From: Lysinibacillus telephonicus
Lineage (GTDB): Bacteria > Bacillota > Bacilli > Bacillales_A > Planococcaceae
Direction: 5' to 3'
DNA: 64,000 nucleotides
Assembly: GCF_003966145.1 (NCBI RefSeq)
Contig: NZ_RXNR01000003.1
Location: forward strand, 62,001-126,000
Position 1 is the first letter of the stretch, and every line of letters begins with the position of its first letter. The notes beneath the pieces were generated by a model, which did not search any database, had not been told where the DNA came from, and saw only the letters and a list, made by a program, of their open reading frames with translations. Positions 35,159 to 44,215 of this stretch are shown here, in pieces. A program made the translations under genes and the position numbers.

Positions 35159-35214
35159 AAAATCGTCTCCCTTTTTGCTTATGGTTTCAAAATATTTCTT
35201 CGATTCTGTGTCAT

Positions 35215-36297
35215 TTAATTTAGAAGAGGTACTCGATATAATTTATCGTCATTTTGCTGCGGCTCTCCTCGTCCGTCAGTATTATTACTAATAAAATAAA
35301 GGAAATTATCCTCAATAAATACATCTCGAATTCTACCAAGCCCTGTTATAATTTCACGCTGTTCACCTGTTTCTAAATTAAATTCCAGCACAGCATTTCC
35401 TCTTAGTGCAGCTACATATAATTTGCCATTATAATAGTCCATTCCTGATGGAGCCCATGTTTCATTCTGTCCGGAAGTAAACAATGGTGTAACCATACCA
35501 TTTTGTTTTTCTAATCCTTCAATAATTGGCCAACCAAAATTTTGACCTGGTTCGATCTTGTTTATTTCGTCATTTGCATTATTTCCGTGCTCACTTGCAT
35601 ACATTCCTCCATCTTCTGCCCAACTAATACCTTGTGGGTTACGATGACCATAACTATATACATACGAATTTGGAAAAGGATTATCGTTTGGTATTGTTCC
35701 ATCGAGATTTAATCTTAATATTTTTCCACCTAAGGAGGATCTGTCTTGTGCAATGGATGATTGTAATGCATCGCCTGTTGTCGCAAAAAGTTTTCCATCT
35801 GGCCCTATTTCAAGCCTTCCACCATGGTGATAACGGCCACTTGGAATTTTATCTAAAAGCAAACGGTCTTCCTTCCATCTATTATTATCTAACCGTAAAG
35901 TAACGATGCGATTAAATTGTCCTGAACTATCAACATACGTATAGTAAGCAATTGCCTCATTCGATTCAGAAAAATTAGGTGTTAGAACAAAACCTAATAA
36001 ACCTGCTTCAGCAGCTGTTGCAAGCTCCTCTTTAAGGTCAACTTGCTGACGAACCGCCTCACCGTTTTCAATCTTTACAATCGTTCCTGGTCTTTCTGAA
36101 AGATAAAAAGTTTGTTCATGTTTATTAATTGACCAAGGAATATTAAATTCCTCTCCCATGACTTCAAGACCTTCAATCGGTTTACTCACACTAATCATAG
36201 TATTATTTTTAGAAACGACTTGGGATTCTTCTTGTTTTAAAATAGAACAGCCCGTCAAAAAAATTGTAATCGACATAAATAAAACAAAATGTTTCAA
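35215..36297 (-). CDS. PQQ-dependent sugar dehydrogenase-like lipoprotein
   Basis: A 360-residue exported lipoprotein (lipobox LTGC, residues 14-17) with a six-bladed propeller of the soluble glucose/sorbosone dehydrogenase type. Visible: WSINKHEQTFYLSERPGTIVKI, YHHGGRLEIGPDGKLFATTGD, SYGHRNPQGISWAEDGGMYASEHG and DEINKIEPGQNFGWP. Related YliI/Asd proteins oxidise aldoses to lactones with PQQ, which would generate aldonic acids outside the cell. This lies in the same window as an aldonate-catabolic cluster; a link is only inference. TTG start. Confidence 0.85.
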   Translation of the reverse strand: MKHFVLFMSITIFLTGCSILKQEESQVVSKNNTMISVSKPIEGLEVMGEEFNIPWSINKHEQTFYLSERPGTIVKIENGEAVRQQVDLKEELATAAEAGLLGFVLTPNFSESNEAIAYYTYVDSSGQFNRIVTLRLDNNRWKEDRLLLDKIPSGRYHHGGRLEIGPDGKLFATTGDALQSSIAQDRSSLGGKILRLNLDGTIPNDNPFPNSYVYSYGHRNPQGISWAEDGGMYASEHGNNANDEINKIEPGQNFGWPIIEGLEKQNGMVTPLFTSGQNETWAPSGMDYYNGKLYVAALRGNAVLEFNLETGEQREIITGLGRIRDVFIEDNFLYFISNNTDGRGEPQQNDDKLYRVPLLN

Positions 36298-36385
36298 CCT
36301 GTATCATACCCCTTTTTTATAGTTACATGAGCAGTATTCACAATTATAAAGGATTCCATAATAAGTAAAATTTCTAAAATAAAAT

Positions 36386-36425
36386 AGGAGCTGTTCAGAA
36401 ATAATTTTCTGAACAAGCTCCTTTT
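36386..36425 (-). terminator. Terminator of the MFS gene, TTCAGAA-type hairpin
   Basis: An AGGAGCT.GTTCAGAAAT stem is followed on the minus strand by ATTTTATTTTAG. Confidence 0.8.
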
Positions 36426-37850
36426 CTAATGGACATTCTTTACAGAATTTTTCACTTCTATTGATTTGCTTTCCCGAACGTTTTTTATAAAGAAAGATAA
36501 AACGAAGGCTATAATAGCAATAACTAATCCAAATGTAATCGAATGTTGAACCCCTTCAACCATGCCATTTACTGCATTTCCACTTGAATCAGACGAGCTG
36601 ATTGACATAATTGTTACTGCAATTGCTGTACCTATTGCTCCCGTTACTTGCATCAATGTATTCATTATTGCAGTGCCATCTGCATAGAGATTGCGTGGTA
36701 ATTCATTTAAACCATTCGTTTGAGCAGGCATCATGACAAGCGAAATTCCTACAAACAAAATGATATGTAATGCGATAATTAAATAGGAAGAAGTATTAGC
36801 ATCTATTCCACGTAAAACAAAAAGGGAACTAATTACTAAAATCAACCCCCCTGGCACCATATGTTTTGGTCCAAATTTATCAAATAGATTACCAGCAACA
36901 ACTGACATGATGGCATTAATTATGCCGCCTGGCAACAATATAAGTCCAGCAAAAACCGGTGCCAACAATAATACCTTTTGCAAATAGATTGGCAGGATAA
37001 CCATTGTGGATAATATTGTCATCATGCCTACTAATACGATAATTAATCCAAGTATATACATTGGATATTTAAATACACGTAAATTTAGCATTGGCTGATC
37101 TAATTTTAATTGGCGAATGACAAAAATAATAAGCGCTAAAGCACCTACAATAATTGAAATTAATACTTCTGTAGTAGCAAATGTTCCAAGTTCACCAGAA
37201 ATACTAAAGCCATAAACAACGCCGCCAAAACCAATTGATGAAAAAATAAATGAGACAATATCAAATTTCACTTTTTTTACTTCATTTACATTTTGAATGA
37301 ATTTTAAACCTACAAACAATGAAATGAAGAAAAATGGTAGTGCAACCCAAAATATCCAATGCCATGATAGCCGGTCTAGTATGACACCTGCAATTGTTGG
37401 CCCAACTGCTGGTGCAAATACGATAACAAGTCCGATTTTTCCCATAGCAGCCCCACGCTTATGAATTGGATAGATTAATAACATGACATTCATCATAAGC
37501 GGAATAATAATTGCAGCTCCGATAGCCTGCACAACTCTGCCGATAAAAAGAATACTAAAAATCGGTGCAATTCCGGAAATGATTGTTCCAGCTATAGAAA
37601 ATACTAATGACGCTGTAAACAATTGACGCGTTGTAAAACGTTGCATTAAAAATGCAGACACTGGCACTAGAATTCCAAGTGTTAATAAGTACCCTGTTGT
37701 AAGCCATTGAATAGTGGACGTTTCTTTTCCAAAATCAACTCCCAATTGAACAAAAGCCATATTTAAAGCCGTTTCGTTAAATAAACCGATAAACGCTGCG
37801 ATAATAAACGCAGCAATAATCTTATTTCGTTGTTTATATAATTGTTCCAT
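36426..37850 (-). CDS. DHA2 (EmrB/QacA-type) MFS efflux pump
   Basis: A 474-residue, 14-helix drug:H+ antiporter. NETALNMAFVQLGVDFGKETSTIQWLTTGYLLTLGILVPVSAFL is the typical helix 1-2 region, followed by RFTTRQLF (motif A), RVVQAIGAAIIIPLMMNV and GAAMGKIGLVIVFAPAVGPTIAGVIL (motif C). Probably multidrug efflux; substrates unknown. The ATG at 37850 behind AGGGAGTATA gives the usual start; the frame runs 26 codons further upstream without a binding site. Confidence 0.88.
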   Translation of the reverse strand: MEQLYKQRNKIIAAFIIAAFIGLFNETALNMAFVQLGVDFGKETSTIQWLTTGYLLTLGILVPVSAFLMQRFTTRQLFTASLVFSIAGTIISGIAPIFSILFIGRVVQAIGAAIIIPLMMNVMLLIYPIHKRGAAMGKIGLVIVFAPAVGPTIAGVILDRLSWHWIFWVALPFFFISLFVGLKFIQNVNEVKKVKFDIVSFIFSSIGFGGVVYGFSISGELGTFATTEVLISIIVGALALIIFVIRQLKLDQPMLNLRVFKYPMYILGLIIVLVGMMTILSTMVILPIYLQKVLLLAPVFAGLILLPGGIINAIMSVVAGNLFDKFGPKHMVPGGLILVISSLFVLRGIDANTSSYLIIALHIILFVGISLVMMPAQTNGLNELPRNLYADGTAIMNTLMQVTGAIGTAIAVTIMSISSSDSSGNAVNGMVEGVQHSITFGLVIAIIAFVLSFFIKNVRESKSIEVKNSVKNVH

Positions 37851-37984
37851 TATACTCCCTTTCTTTCCAAAAAAAGTCTCGTTATACAACTTACCAGAAA
37901 TAAATGATTTTGAATAGTCTATCAACATTAATTTTTTATTAAGATTATAATATATTTATCAAAAGTAAAAAGAAGCCCAAAAAA

Positions 37985-38045
37985 GAGACTGTCCCAGATG
38001 TTATATATACAAACTTCTGGGACAGTCTTCTTTTTATGAAAATAC
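37985..38045 (+). terminator. TGTCCCA-type hairpin
   Basis: The AGACTGTCCCAGA/TCTGGGACAGTCT stem is followed by TCTTTTTAT. It lies between two minus-strand genes, facing the plus strand, so its role there is unclear. Confidence 0.6.
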
Positions 38046-38166
38046 TTTAAATTACCTTTTGTACCTGTCGCTTCGCTTTCGGCGCAAAAGGGGCTGGGAC
38101 ATAAGTGGATTTTTTGTAAGAATTCGCTTTTATCCTTAATAAGAATCTGATAATTTTCAACTTAGC

Positions 38167-38205
38167 AAAAAAACGTCATTTTTCTCATCAAGAAAAATGG
38201 CGTCT
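38167..38205 (-). terminator. Terminator of the sugar-acid operon
   Basis: An ACG.CATTTTTC/GAAAAATGGCGT stem is followed by GTTTTTTTGC on the minus strand, about 45 bases after the last gene of the cluster. Confidence 0.85.
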
Positions 38206-38246
38206 TTTAGTTTTGTCGCATCCTCTTTGGATTAGCAGAATTGTGT

Positions 38247-39206
38247 TTATCTTACTAAATAATCAACTGATTTCCCCTCTAATACTTGAACAATGTTTTT
38301 TGCCGTTTTCGTTCGCAGTTCAACAATTGCCTCTTCCGAATAGAAAGCACTATGAGGCGTAATATAAACGTAAGGAAATTTGATTAATTCACTTGAGGAA
38401 GGGAGCGGTTCGATTTCAGTTACATCCAGAGCAGCTCCAGCAATTTTCCCGCTTTTAAGACCTTCAATTAAAGCAGATTCTTGTATGATTGGTCCACGAG
38501 CGGTATTAATAATTAATACACCATCCTTCATATTAGCAATACTTTCTTTATTAATTAGATGGTACGTACTATCATTTAATGGAACATGAATCGATAAAAT
38601 GTCTGAGACTTGAATAATCTCTTCTAATTCAAGTTTTTTTACATGATATTTCGCCATCTCCTCTTTGCTAACAAATGGATCGTATCCTACTAATTCAAAG
38701 CCAAATGTACTAACTTTCTCAATAACTCTGCGCGGAATTTTACCAAAACCTAATACACCAAAAATTTTATTGCTAAAGCGATAAATAGGTGCTGCAATAT
38801 TAAAGTCCCAATTCCCACTTTTCACAGCTTCATTTAGCTGCACAATTTTGCGTGACCATGCCAACATAAGCGCCACTGTATGATTTGACACCTCTTCAAT
38901 GCCATAATCAGGAACATTTGCAACGATAATTCCCTTTTCATGGGCTGTTGGAAGATGAATAGTATCAACGCCTACACCATATCTTGAAATAACTTTACAA
39001 TTTTCTAGACTCGAAAGAACCTCAGCATTAATAGGTGCATATTGATTTATTATTCCATCTGCATCTCTGCAAACTTCAATAACCTCTGCCGATGTTTTGC
39101 ATTGTGCCTTCACAAATTCAATTTCTAATGGTGAATTAGAAAAAACTTCTTCTTCAATAAGCAGGTCATGATATTCATAGTCAGTAATTACAACTTTAAA
39201 TGCCAT
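38247..39206 (-). CDS. D-2-hydroxyacid dehydrogenase (CtBP/phosphoglycerate dehydrogenase-like)
   Basis: A 319-residue NAD-dependent D-isomer-specific dehydrogenase. Visible are the nucleotide loop FGVLGFGKIPRRV, the substrate Arg in INTARGPIIQ, the Glu in VTEIEPLPSSS, and the catalytic His in ITPHSAFYS. It is the last gene of the sugar-acid operon and overlaps its upstream neighbour by 11 bases. A role in reducing a 2-keto acid or glyoxylate/hydroxypyruvate made in the pathway is plausible; not proven. Confidence 0.88.
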   Translation of the reverse strand: MAFKVVITDYEYHDLLIEEEVFSNSPLEIEFVKAQCKTSAEVIEVCRDADGIINQYAPINAEVLSSLENCKVISRYGVGVDTIHLPTAHEKGIIVANVPDYGIEEVSNHTVALMLAWSRKIVQLNEAVKSGNWDFNIAAPIYRFSNKIFGVLGFGKIPRRVIEKVSTFGFELVGYDPFVSKEEMAKYHVKKLELEEIIQVSDILSIHVPLNDSTYHLINKESIANMKDGVLIINTARGPIIQESALIEGLKSGKIAGAALDVTEIEPLPSSSELIKFPYVYITPHSAFYSEEAIVELRTKTAKNIVQVLEGKSVDYLVR

Positions 39207-40158
39207 AACTTAGACTCCCTTTGTTAATCTCAGTTTTTGCAATTCCTAACCCCTCTGCGCCTAGTTCAGACATTACTGCATCAGGACAATATCGTTTAAT
39301 AATATTCATACCAATTGCAGCTCGGCGTACTCGTTCACGAACTAATGTTAAATTCATCGCTTCCCACTGTTGTCCAGAAGGATAAACATCCGGATGATTT
39401 CGAAGACCAAATTTTATATAAACAGGGGCTAATACTCGTATTAATTCCGGAATTTCATAGTATCTGAGGAATCCACCAAAGTTATCAGGAACCTCTACGT
39501 AAATATCAATTGGTATATCAACCACTTGTCGTATGGCCGCTAATTTATGCAAAGTCAAGGATGATGGAACATTATACGTATCTGCCCCGATGTCTTCCAT
39601 TAGTTTTACTGAAACCGGATTACATGCACCCATTTGAACTGAAACCTTTACCACGAAATCTTTAGGTAGTAAACCTTCCTCTTTCATCTTTTTGGACATT
39701 AGAAGCAGTCCCTCATCAGCAATTAATGCACCCCGCAACCCTAAATCTGCACCACGTTTTAAATCCTCCATGGCATATACTAACTGGTTTGCACCTTCAT
39801 GTCGTAAAGCCTGGGATTTTCCTGCATCTGTTAGTGGCCCAGCGCTAATATCCCATGTTCCTCTTGGTCCAACAAATAAACTAAGCTCCATCCCTCTTTC
39901 AGCTGTTAGTCTACACATTTCAATTATTTCATCATCTGTCTGCAGCATAATGCCACTGCCTTGTGAAACTCGATGTATTGTTAAGTTGTACTCATCAATC
40001 GCCTTTAATGTTTCTTTTAAAGCCAGTGGACCTTCGACACTCGGCAATTCAATACGATATTGTGCACCATCCGGAAATCTTTTTTTTGAAGAAGGCAAAT
40101 CAGTAAAATCTGTATATGGATAACCTAATTTTTCTAATAGTTTTTGAGATTCATTCAT
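39196..40158 (-). CDS. U32-family peptidase-like TIM-barrel protein
   Basis: A 320-residue protein related to the U32 (collagenase-like) group. It has SLFVGPRGTWDISAGPL, GADLGLRGALIADEGLLL, VSVQMGACNPVSVKLMEDIGADTYNVPSSL and IDIYVEVPDNFGGFLRYYEIPEL. U32 members such as UbiU, RlhA and TrhP are often not peptidases but radical or hydroxylation enzymes with Fe-S centres; here few cysteines are present, so it probably has no such cluster. Embedded in a catabolic operon (overlaps the aldolase stop by four bases), it may be an enzyme or isomerase on sugar acids. Function unknown. Confidence 0.75.
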   Translation of the reverse strand: MNESQKLLEKLGYPYTDFTDLPSSKKRFPDGAQYRIELPSVEGPLALKETLKAIDEYNLTIHRVSQGSGIMLQTDDEIIEMCRLTAERGMELSLFVGPRGTWDISAGPLTDAGKSQALRHEGANQLVYAMEDLKRGADLGLRGALIADEGLLLMSKKMKEEGLLPKDFVVKVSVQMGACNPVSVKLMEDIGADTYNVPSSLTLHKLAAIRQVVDIPIDIYVEVPDNFGGFLRYYEIPELIRVLAPVYIKFGLRNHPDVYPSGQQWEAMNLTLVRERVRRAAIGMNIIKRYCPDAVMSELGAEGLGIAKTEINKGSLSYGI

Positions 40159-41067
40159 TCATTAAACACCCCTTGTTCAATAATTGAATCTATAATTTTT
40201 CCTACTTTTTTCCGCGTTTCCTTTTCATATATGCTAAATGGTTTGCGTACACCAGTTGATTGCTCATTAAACCATCGATAATATACCCCTTCTTTAAAGG
40301 TAGAAAATAATGATGTATTAATATCGTAAATTTCCATTAACGATGATAGTTGACGATGCAGCTTTTGAACTGTATTAAAATCACTTGTTTGTAAAGCTTT
40401 TAATAAATTTACAGATACTTCAGGTAAAAAATTAGCAGTACCGTTTATACTTCCAGCAGCACCAATCATATAACCATTAACAAGATGCTCGTCAAATGCT
40501 GTAAAAACAGCAAAGCCTGAATACCTTTCTTGAATTACATTTACCACTTTACGAATTCGACCAAAATCAGCAACAGTCTCTTTAATACCTCGAATATTCC
40601 TATGACTTTCAACTAATGCTGTAATAACTTCTAATGGAATCTCCTGTTTTGTTAATTGTGGAATATTATATAAATAAGTATCAATTGATACAGCATTTGC
40701 GATTTCACTAAAATACTCAATCATCTGCTCATTTGATAGTTTCCAATAATAAGGATTGACTGCCATTATTCCTTGTGCACCAATACTTTCAGCGTATTTC
40801 GCTAAATCAATCGATTCTTTTAATACAGTGTTTCCCACACCAACCAAAACTGGTATTCTATTATTAATATGAGGGATTAAATTACCTAAATATTGTTTTT
40901 TTTTCAGATAAAGTAAGAGATGAAAATTCTGACGAGCTTCCTAATAAAAGAACACCGTCAACACCTGAATCAATTAAGTAATCCATATGTTTTTTATTTA
41001 GATCAAAATCTATTTCTCCTTGTTGATCAAAAAAGATAACAACAGGTGGGATAATACCTTTGAACAT
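40155..41067 (-). pseudogene. DapA/YagE-type 2-keto-3-deoxy sugar acid aldolase, frameshifted
   Basis: A 303-residue class I aldolase if one base is removed. The first part (41067-40882) reads MFKGIIPPVVIF...GVLLLGSSSEFSSLTLSEKK; the second (40847-40155) has YNIPQLTKQEIP and the Schiff-base Lys in IRGIKETVADF. An A9 run on this strand (T9 at 40896-40904) shifts the frame; with eight A residues it reads SEKKQYLGNLIPHINNRIPV and is intact. Relatives split 2-keto-3-deoxy-pentonate or -gluconate to pyruvate plus an aldehyde. Could be a recent mutation, slippage-restored, or a sequencing error. Confidence 0.9.
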
Positions 41068-41082
41068 TTTCGCATCTCCTCG

Positions 41083-42528
41083 TTACTCTGCTTTTACAAA
41101 TACCGTTTTAATTGACGTATAAAATTCCTTGGCAGCCTCCCCTTGTTCACGCGTTCCACTGCTTGAAGATTTCATCCCTCCAAATGGCGCCTGCAGCTCA
41201 ACTCCAGCACTCTCAGCATTAACTCGAACTAAACCAGCCTCAATTTCATCCATAAAAGTTAATGCAGAACCTATATTCGTTGTAAATAATGAGGCACTTA
41301 GTCCGTATCTTGTATCATTTGCAACTTCTACTGCTTCGTCAGTTGAATCAACTTTGATTAACGCAATCACTGGTCCAAAAATTTCTTCTTGTGCTATTCT
41401 CATGTTTGAAGTTACATTTTCAAAAATAGTTGGCTCTACATAGAAACCACTTGAAGATGTTTCAACTGGTTTACCACCGAAAATAACATTTGCACCTTCA
41501 TCTTTACCAATTTGAATGTATTCAAGAACTGTATTATATTGACTTTCGCTTGCACAAGGCCCCATCCAAGTATCACTTAATAATCCATCGCCGATTGTAA
41601 TTTTGCTTGTCTCCTCAAGCAAGGCGGATTTAAATTGTTCGTAAATACCTGATTGAACGATTACTCGGCTCGATGCAGTACATTTTTGACCCGTTGATTT
41701 GAAAGCACCGCTTAATACTGCACTAACTGCACTATTTAGATTTGCATCATCTAATACAATTACAGGGTTTTTACCGCCCATTTCTAATTGATACTTCACG
41801 CCATTTGCAGATGCAGCTTTTGCTACTAAAGCTCCTGTATTTTCTGAACCTGTAAATGTAATACCATGAATATTTTTACTATTGATAAGTGCATCTCCAA
41901 CCTTTGATCCACTGCCAGTAATAAAATTCAGGACACCTGGTGGCAGCCCAGCCTCATCAAAGCATTTCACAATTTTAGCAGCAGTAACTGCTGCCTCTGA
42001 AGCAGGCTTAAAGACCACTGTATTTCCATAGACTAGAGCAGGTGCAATTTTCCATATAGGAATAGCAACTGGAAAATTCCATGGTGTAATAATGCCTACT
42101 ACCCCTAATGGAACTCGTTTTGTAAACATCAACGCATCTTTGTCAGAAGAAGGAATCACATCTCCTTCCTTACGTGTACCTTCGGAAGCATAGTATTTTA
42201 AAATTGAAATGCCTCTTTGAGTTTCACCAATTGCTTCAGGAAGAGTTTTTCCCATTTCTTTTGTTAAGTTTTGTGCAACATCTTCTAAATTTTTCTCAAG
42301 TATTTCTGCAACCTTATACAAAATTTGTCCCCGATTATATTGTCCTAATTGACGCCAACTTTTTTTAGCATCATTTGCTGCTTGGATTGCATCATTAACA
42401 TCTTCTATTGTAGAAGATTGCACTGACCCAATAACCTCACGATTTGCAGGGTTAATGCTATCAATTAATTGTCCGCTTCCACTTTCTCGCCACTCACCGT
42501 TAATATAATTTAAGAATAAATCTGCCAT
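41083..42528 (-). CDS. Aldehyde dehydrogenase, 2-oxoglutarate semialdehyde type
   Basis: A 481-residue ALDH with [37 protein letters not shown], base Glu in LEMGGKNP, catalytic Cys in [12 protein letters not shown] and [11 protein letters not shown]. The style matches alpha-ketoglutaric semialdehyde dehydrogenases (YcbD/GucD/XylA-type), the last step of Weimberg and aldarate routes. It follows the keto-deoxy acid dehydratase gene by 12 bases. It could also oxidise glycolaldehyde released by the neighbouring aldolase. Confidence 0.9.
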   Translation of the reverse strand: MADLFLNYINGEWRESGSGQLIDSINPANREVIGSVQSSTIEDVNDAIQAANDAKKSWRQLGQYNRGQILYKVAEILEKNLEDVAQNLTKEMGKTLPEAIGETQRGISILKYYASEGTRKEGDVIPSSDKDALMFTKRVPLGVVGIITPWNFPVAIPIWKIAPALVYGNTVVFKPASEAAVTAAKIVKCFDEAGLPPGVLNFITGSGSKVGDALINSKNIHGITFTGSENTGALVAKAASANGVKYQLEMGGKNPVIVLDDANLNSAVSAVLSGAFKSTGQKCTASSRVIVQSGIYEQFKSALLEETSKITIGDGLLSDTWMGPCASESQYNTVLEYIQIGKDEGANVIFGGKPVETSSSGFYVEPTIFENVTSNMRIAQEEIFGPVIALIKVDSTDEAVEVANDTRYGLSASLFTTNIGSALTFMDEIEAGLVRVNAESAGVELQAPFGGMKSSSSGTREQGEAAKEFYTSIKTVFVKAE

Positions 42529-42540
42529 TCTATTTTCCTC

Positions 42541-43416
42541 CTAGTGGTTTTGATTAACTTTATTTTTCAAAGTACCAATCTGAGCACTTGAAATATAGAT
42601 TTCATCTCCAACTTGGAGCGTAAAATTATTTGGTGGTACAATACATGTTCCTGTCATTAAAATTGTACCTGGAACAATATCATTCTCTTTTACTAGATAG
42701 TGGACTAATTCATCAAGTTTTCTTTTAAGTTGATTCACAGAAGCCTTTCCAGAAAATAGCTCTATATTATTCCGATAAATTTTACAATTTAATTCAATTG
42801 AATATGGATCATCAATTGCTTCAGGCATTAATATGGCTGGACCAATGGCACAGGACTTTTTCCACACTTTTGCTTGCGGCAAATAAAGTGGATTTTCTCC
42901 TTCGATGTCACGGCAACTCATATCATTACCCAATGTATACCCAATAATTTCTTCACCTTCTCCAATAATTAGTGCTAGCTCTGGTTCAGGAATTTGCCAA
43001 TTTGAATCTTTTCTAATGTAAACTTCTTCATCTGGACCTACAGTACGCCGTTTAGTAGATTTTAAAAATATCTCTGGCCTTACCGCATCATAAACTTTGT
43101 CATAAAATGTTTCACTATCAAGTCTTCCTTCTGTCGCTTCATAGTTTCGTGCATCTTTACTTTGTAAGTAGGTTACTCCCGACGCCCACACTTCTTCAGC
43201 TTCTATTGGTACTACTAATTGGAGTGAATCAATATCAACATTTGTATGTCGTGTTAGATTATTTTTCTGTATAAAAGTTTCAGCAGAGTATTGATTTGTT
43301 TTTAAACTATTAAAGAAAGTAATATAATCAATATTGCCAATCTCAACAAATTCATTATTAGTAGTTATCAACGCAGATTTAATAAACTCCCCTTGTTTGA
43401 ACCGAATAAATTTCAT
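42541..43416 (-). CDS. FAH-family 2-keto-3-deoxy-pentonate dehydratase-like enzyme
   Basis: A 291-residue fumarylacetoacetate-hydrolase-fold protein. The metal-binding Glu pair is in IPEPELALI (E144, E146) and the Asp in TLGNDMSCRDIEGENP (D165 region). The stretches VWASGVTYLQSKDAR, DKVYDAVRPEIFLK and DIEGENPLYLPQAKVWKKSCAIGP resemble archaeal 2-keto-3-deoxy-D-arabinonate dehydratase (KdaD) and Caulobacter XylX, which make 2-oxoglutarate semialdehyde. The next gene encodes the matching semialdehyde dehydrogenase. Assignment to that reaction is inference from family and order. Confidence 0.82.
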   Translation of the reverse strand: MKFIRFKQGEFIKSALITTNNEFVEIGNIDYITFFNSLKTNQYSAETFIQKNNLTRHTNVDIDSLQLVVPIEAEEVWASGVTYLQSKDARNYEATEGRLDSETFYDKVYDAVRPEIFLKSTKRRTVGPDEEVYIRKDSNWQIPEPELALIIGEGEEIIGYTLGNDMSCRDIEGENPLYLPQAKVWKKSCAIGPAILMPEAIDDPYSIELNCKIYRNNIELFSGKASVNQLKRKLDELVHYLVKENDIVPGTILMTGTCIVPPNNFTLQVGDEIYISSAQIGTLKNKVNQNH

Positions 43417-43440
43417 CTGAATTCGTTCCCTTTCAAACTT

Positions 43441-44202
43441 TTATTTTTTTTGGTAACCTAAATCATGTGATAATTCTTCGACACATTTTTTTAAACAATC
43501 ATAATTTAACTTTTCAACTTCACTATTATAGAAAGATTTTGGTGTTGAAATACTGACAGCTGCTATCACTTCACCTGAATAATCATAGACAGGCATTGCA
43601 ATACAAATAATGCCAGGTTCGTTTTCTTCGTAATCTATTGCATAGCCATTTTTTTTAACAGCTTTAATTTCTTCTAGAAATTTTTCATGTGACACGAGTG
43701 TATTTTCAGTTCTTTTCTCAAATACATAGCCGTCTATAACTGAATTTAATTGAGCTTCATTAAGAAAAGCAGCCAATACTTTTCCAACACCACTTGAATG
43801 CAAGGGCACTCGTTTGCCCACTCTTGAATAAATGACCAGTGATGAAGTCCCAGTAATTTTATCAATATAAATTGCTTCTTTTCCTAAGAGCGTTACTAAG
43901 TGAACCGTTTGATTTGTTTCCTTATTTAATTTTTCTAAATGAGGTCTTGCAACATTTCGAATATCCATTTGGCTAACGATTAAATAGCCTCGTTCATAAA
44001 GCTTCCAGCCAAGGGAGTATTCATTTGTTTCATTATTTTGAGAAATATATCCATACTCTTTTAGCGTGTTTAATAATGAATGTACTGTGCTTTTATTTAA
44101 GTTTAACTTCAGACTTATTTCTTTAATTGATAATTCACGGTTTGTTTCATCAAAAAGTTCAAATATTGCTAGAGCTCTTGATACTGACTGAATAATCGGC
44201 AT
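43441..44202 (-). CDS. IclR-family transcriptional regulator
   Basis: A 253-residue regulator with an N-terminal winged helix (IFELFDETNRELSIKEISLKL, then LNKSTVHSLLNTLKEYGYI) and the IclR effector domain (VGKRVPLHSSGVGKVLAAFL, GYAIDYEENEPGIICIAMPVYDYSGEVIAAVSIS). It sits inside the operon, 13 bases after the dehydratase gene. It probably senses a keto-deoxy acid or aldonate, and the 17-bp palindrome in front of dctP is its best candidate site. Confidence 0.92.
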   Translation of the reverse strand: MPIIQSVSRALAIFELFDETNRELSIKEISLKLNLNKSTVHSLLNTLKEYGYISQNNETNEYSLGWKLYERGYLIVSQMDIRNVARPHLEKLNKETNQTVHLVTLLGKEAIYIDKITGTSSLVIYSRVGKRVPLHSSGVGKVLAAFLNEAQLNSVIDGYVFEKRTENTLVSHEKFLEEIKAVKKNGYAIDYEENEPGIICIAMPVYDYSGEVIAAVSISTPKSFYNSEVEKLNYDCLKKCVEELSHDLGYQKK

Positions 44203-44215
44203 ATATTACAACTCC

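Larger units (their letters stand above)
37851..38246. other. Intergenic region with stacked hairpins and a dispersed-repeat motif
   Basis: Holds a perfect 13-bp hairpin (37986-37998 with 38026-38038, loop AT-rich) and a second inverted repeat CCTTTTG/CAAAAGG around a GC-rich loop (38055-38091). GGGGCTGGGACATAA follows at about 38090-38104; I recognise this motif as a common intergenic sequence of Firmicutes. A terminator at 38173-38203 completes it. No gene. Confidence 0.65.

Noticed and set aside
39196-40158. RNA-hydroxylating U32 enzyme (RlhA/TrhP type)
   Set aside because: The four-cysteine cluster pattern is not visible and the gene is embedded in a sugar-acid operon.
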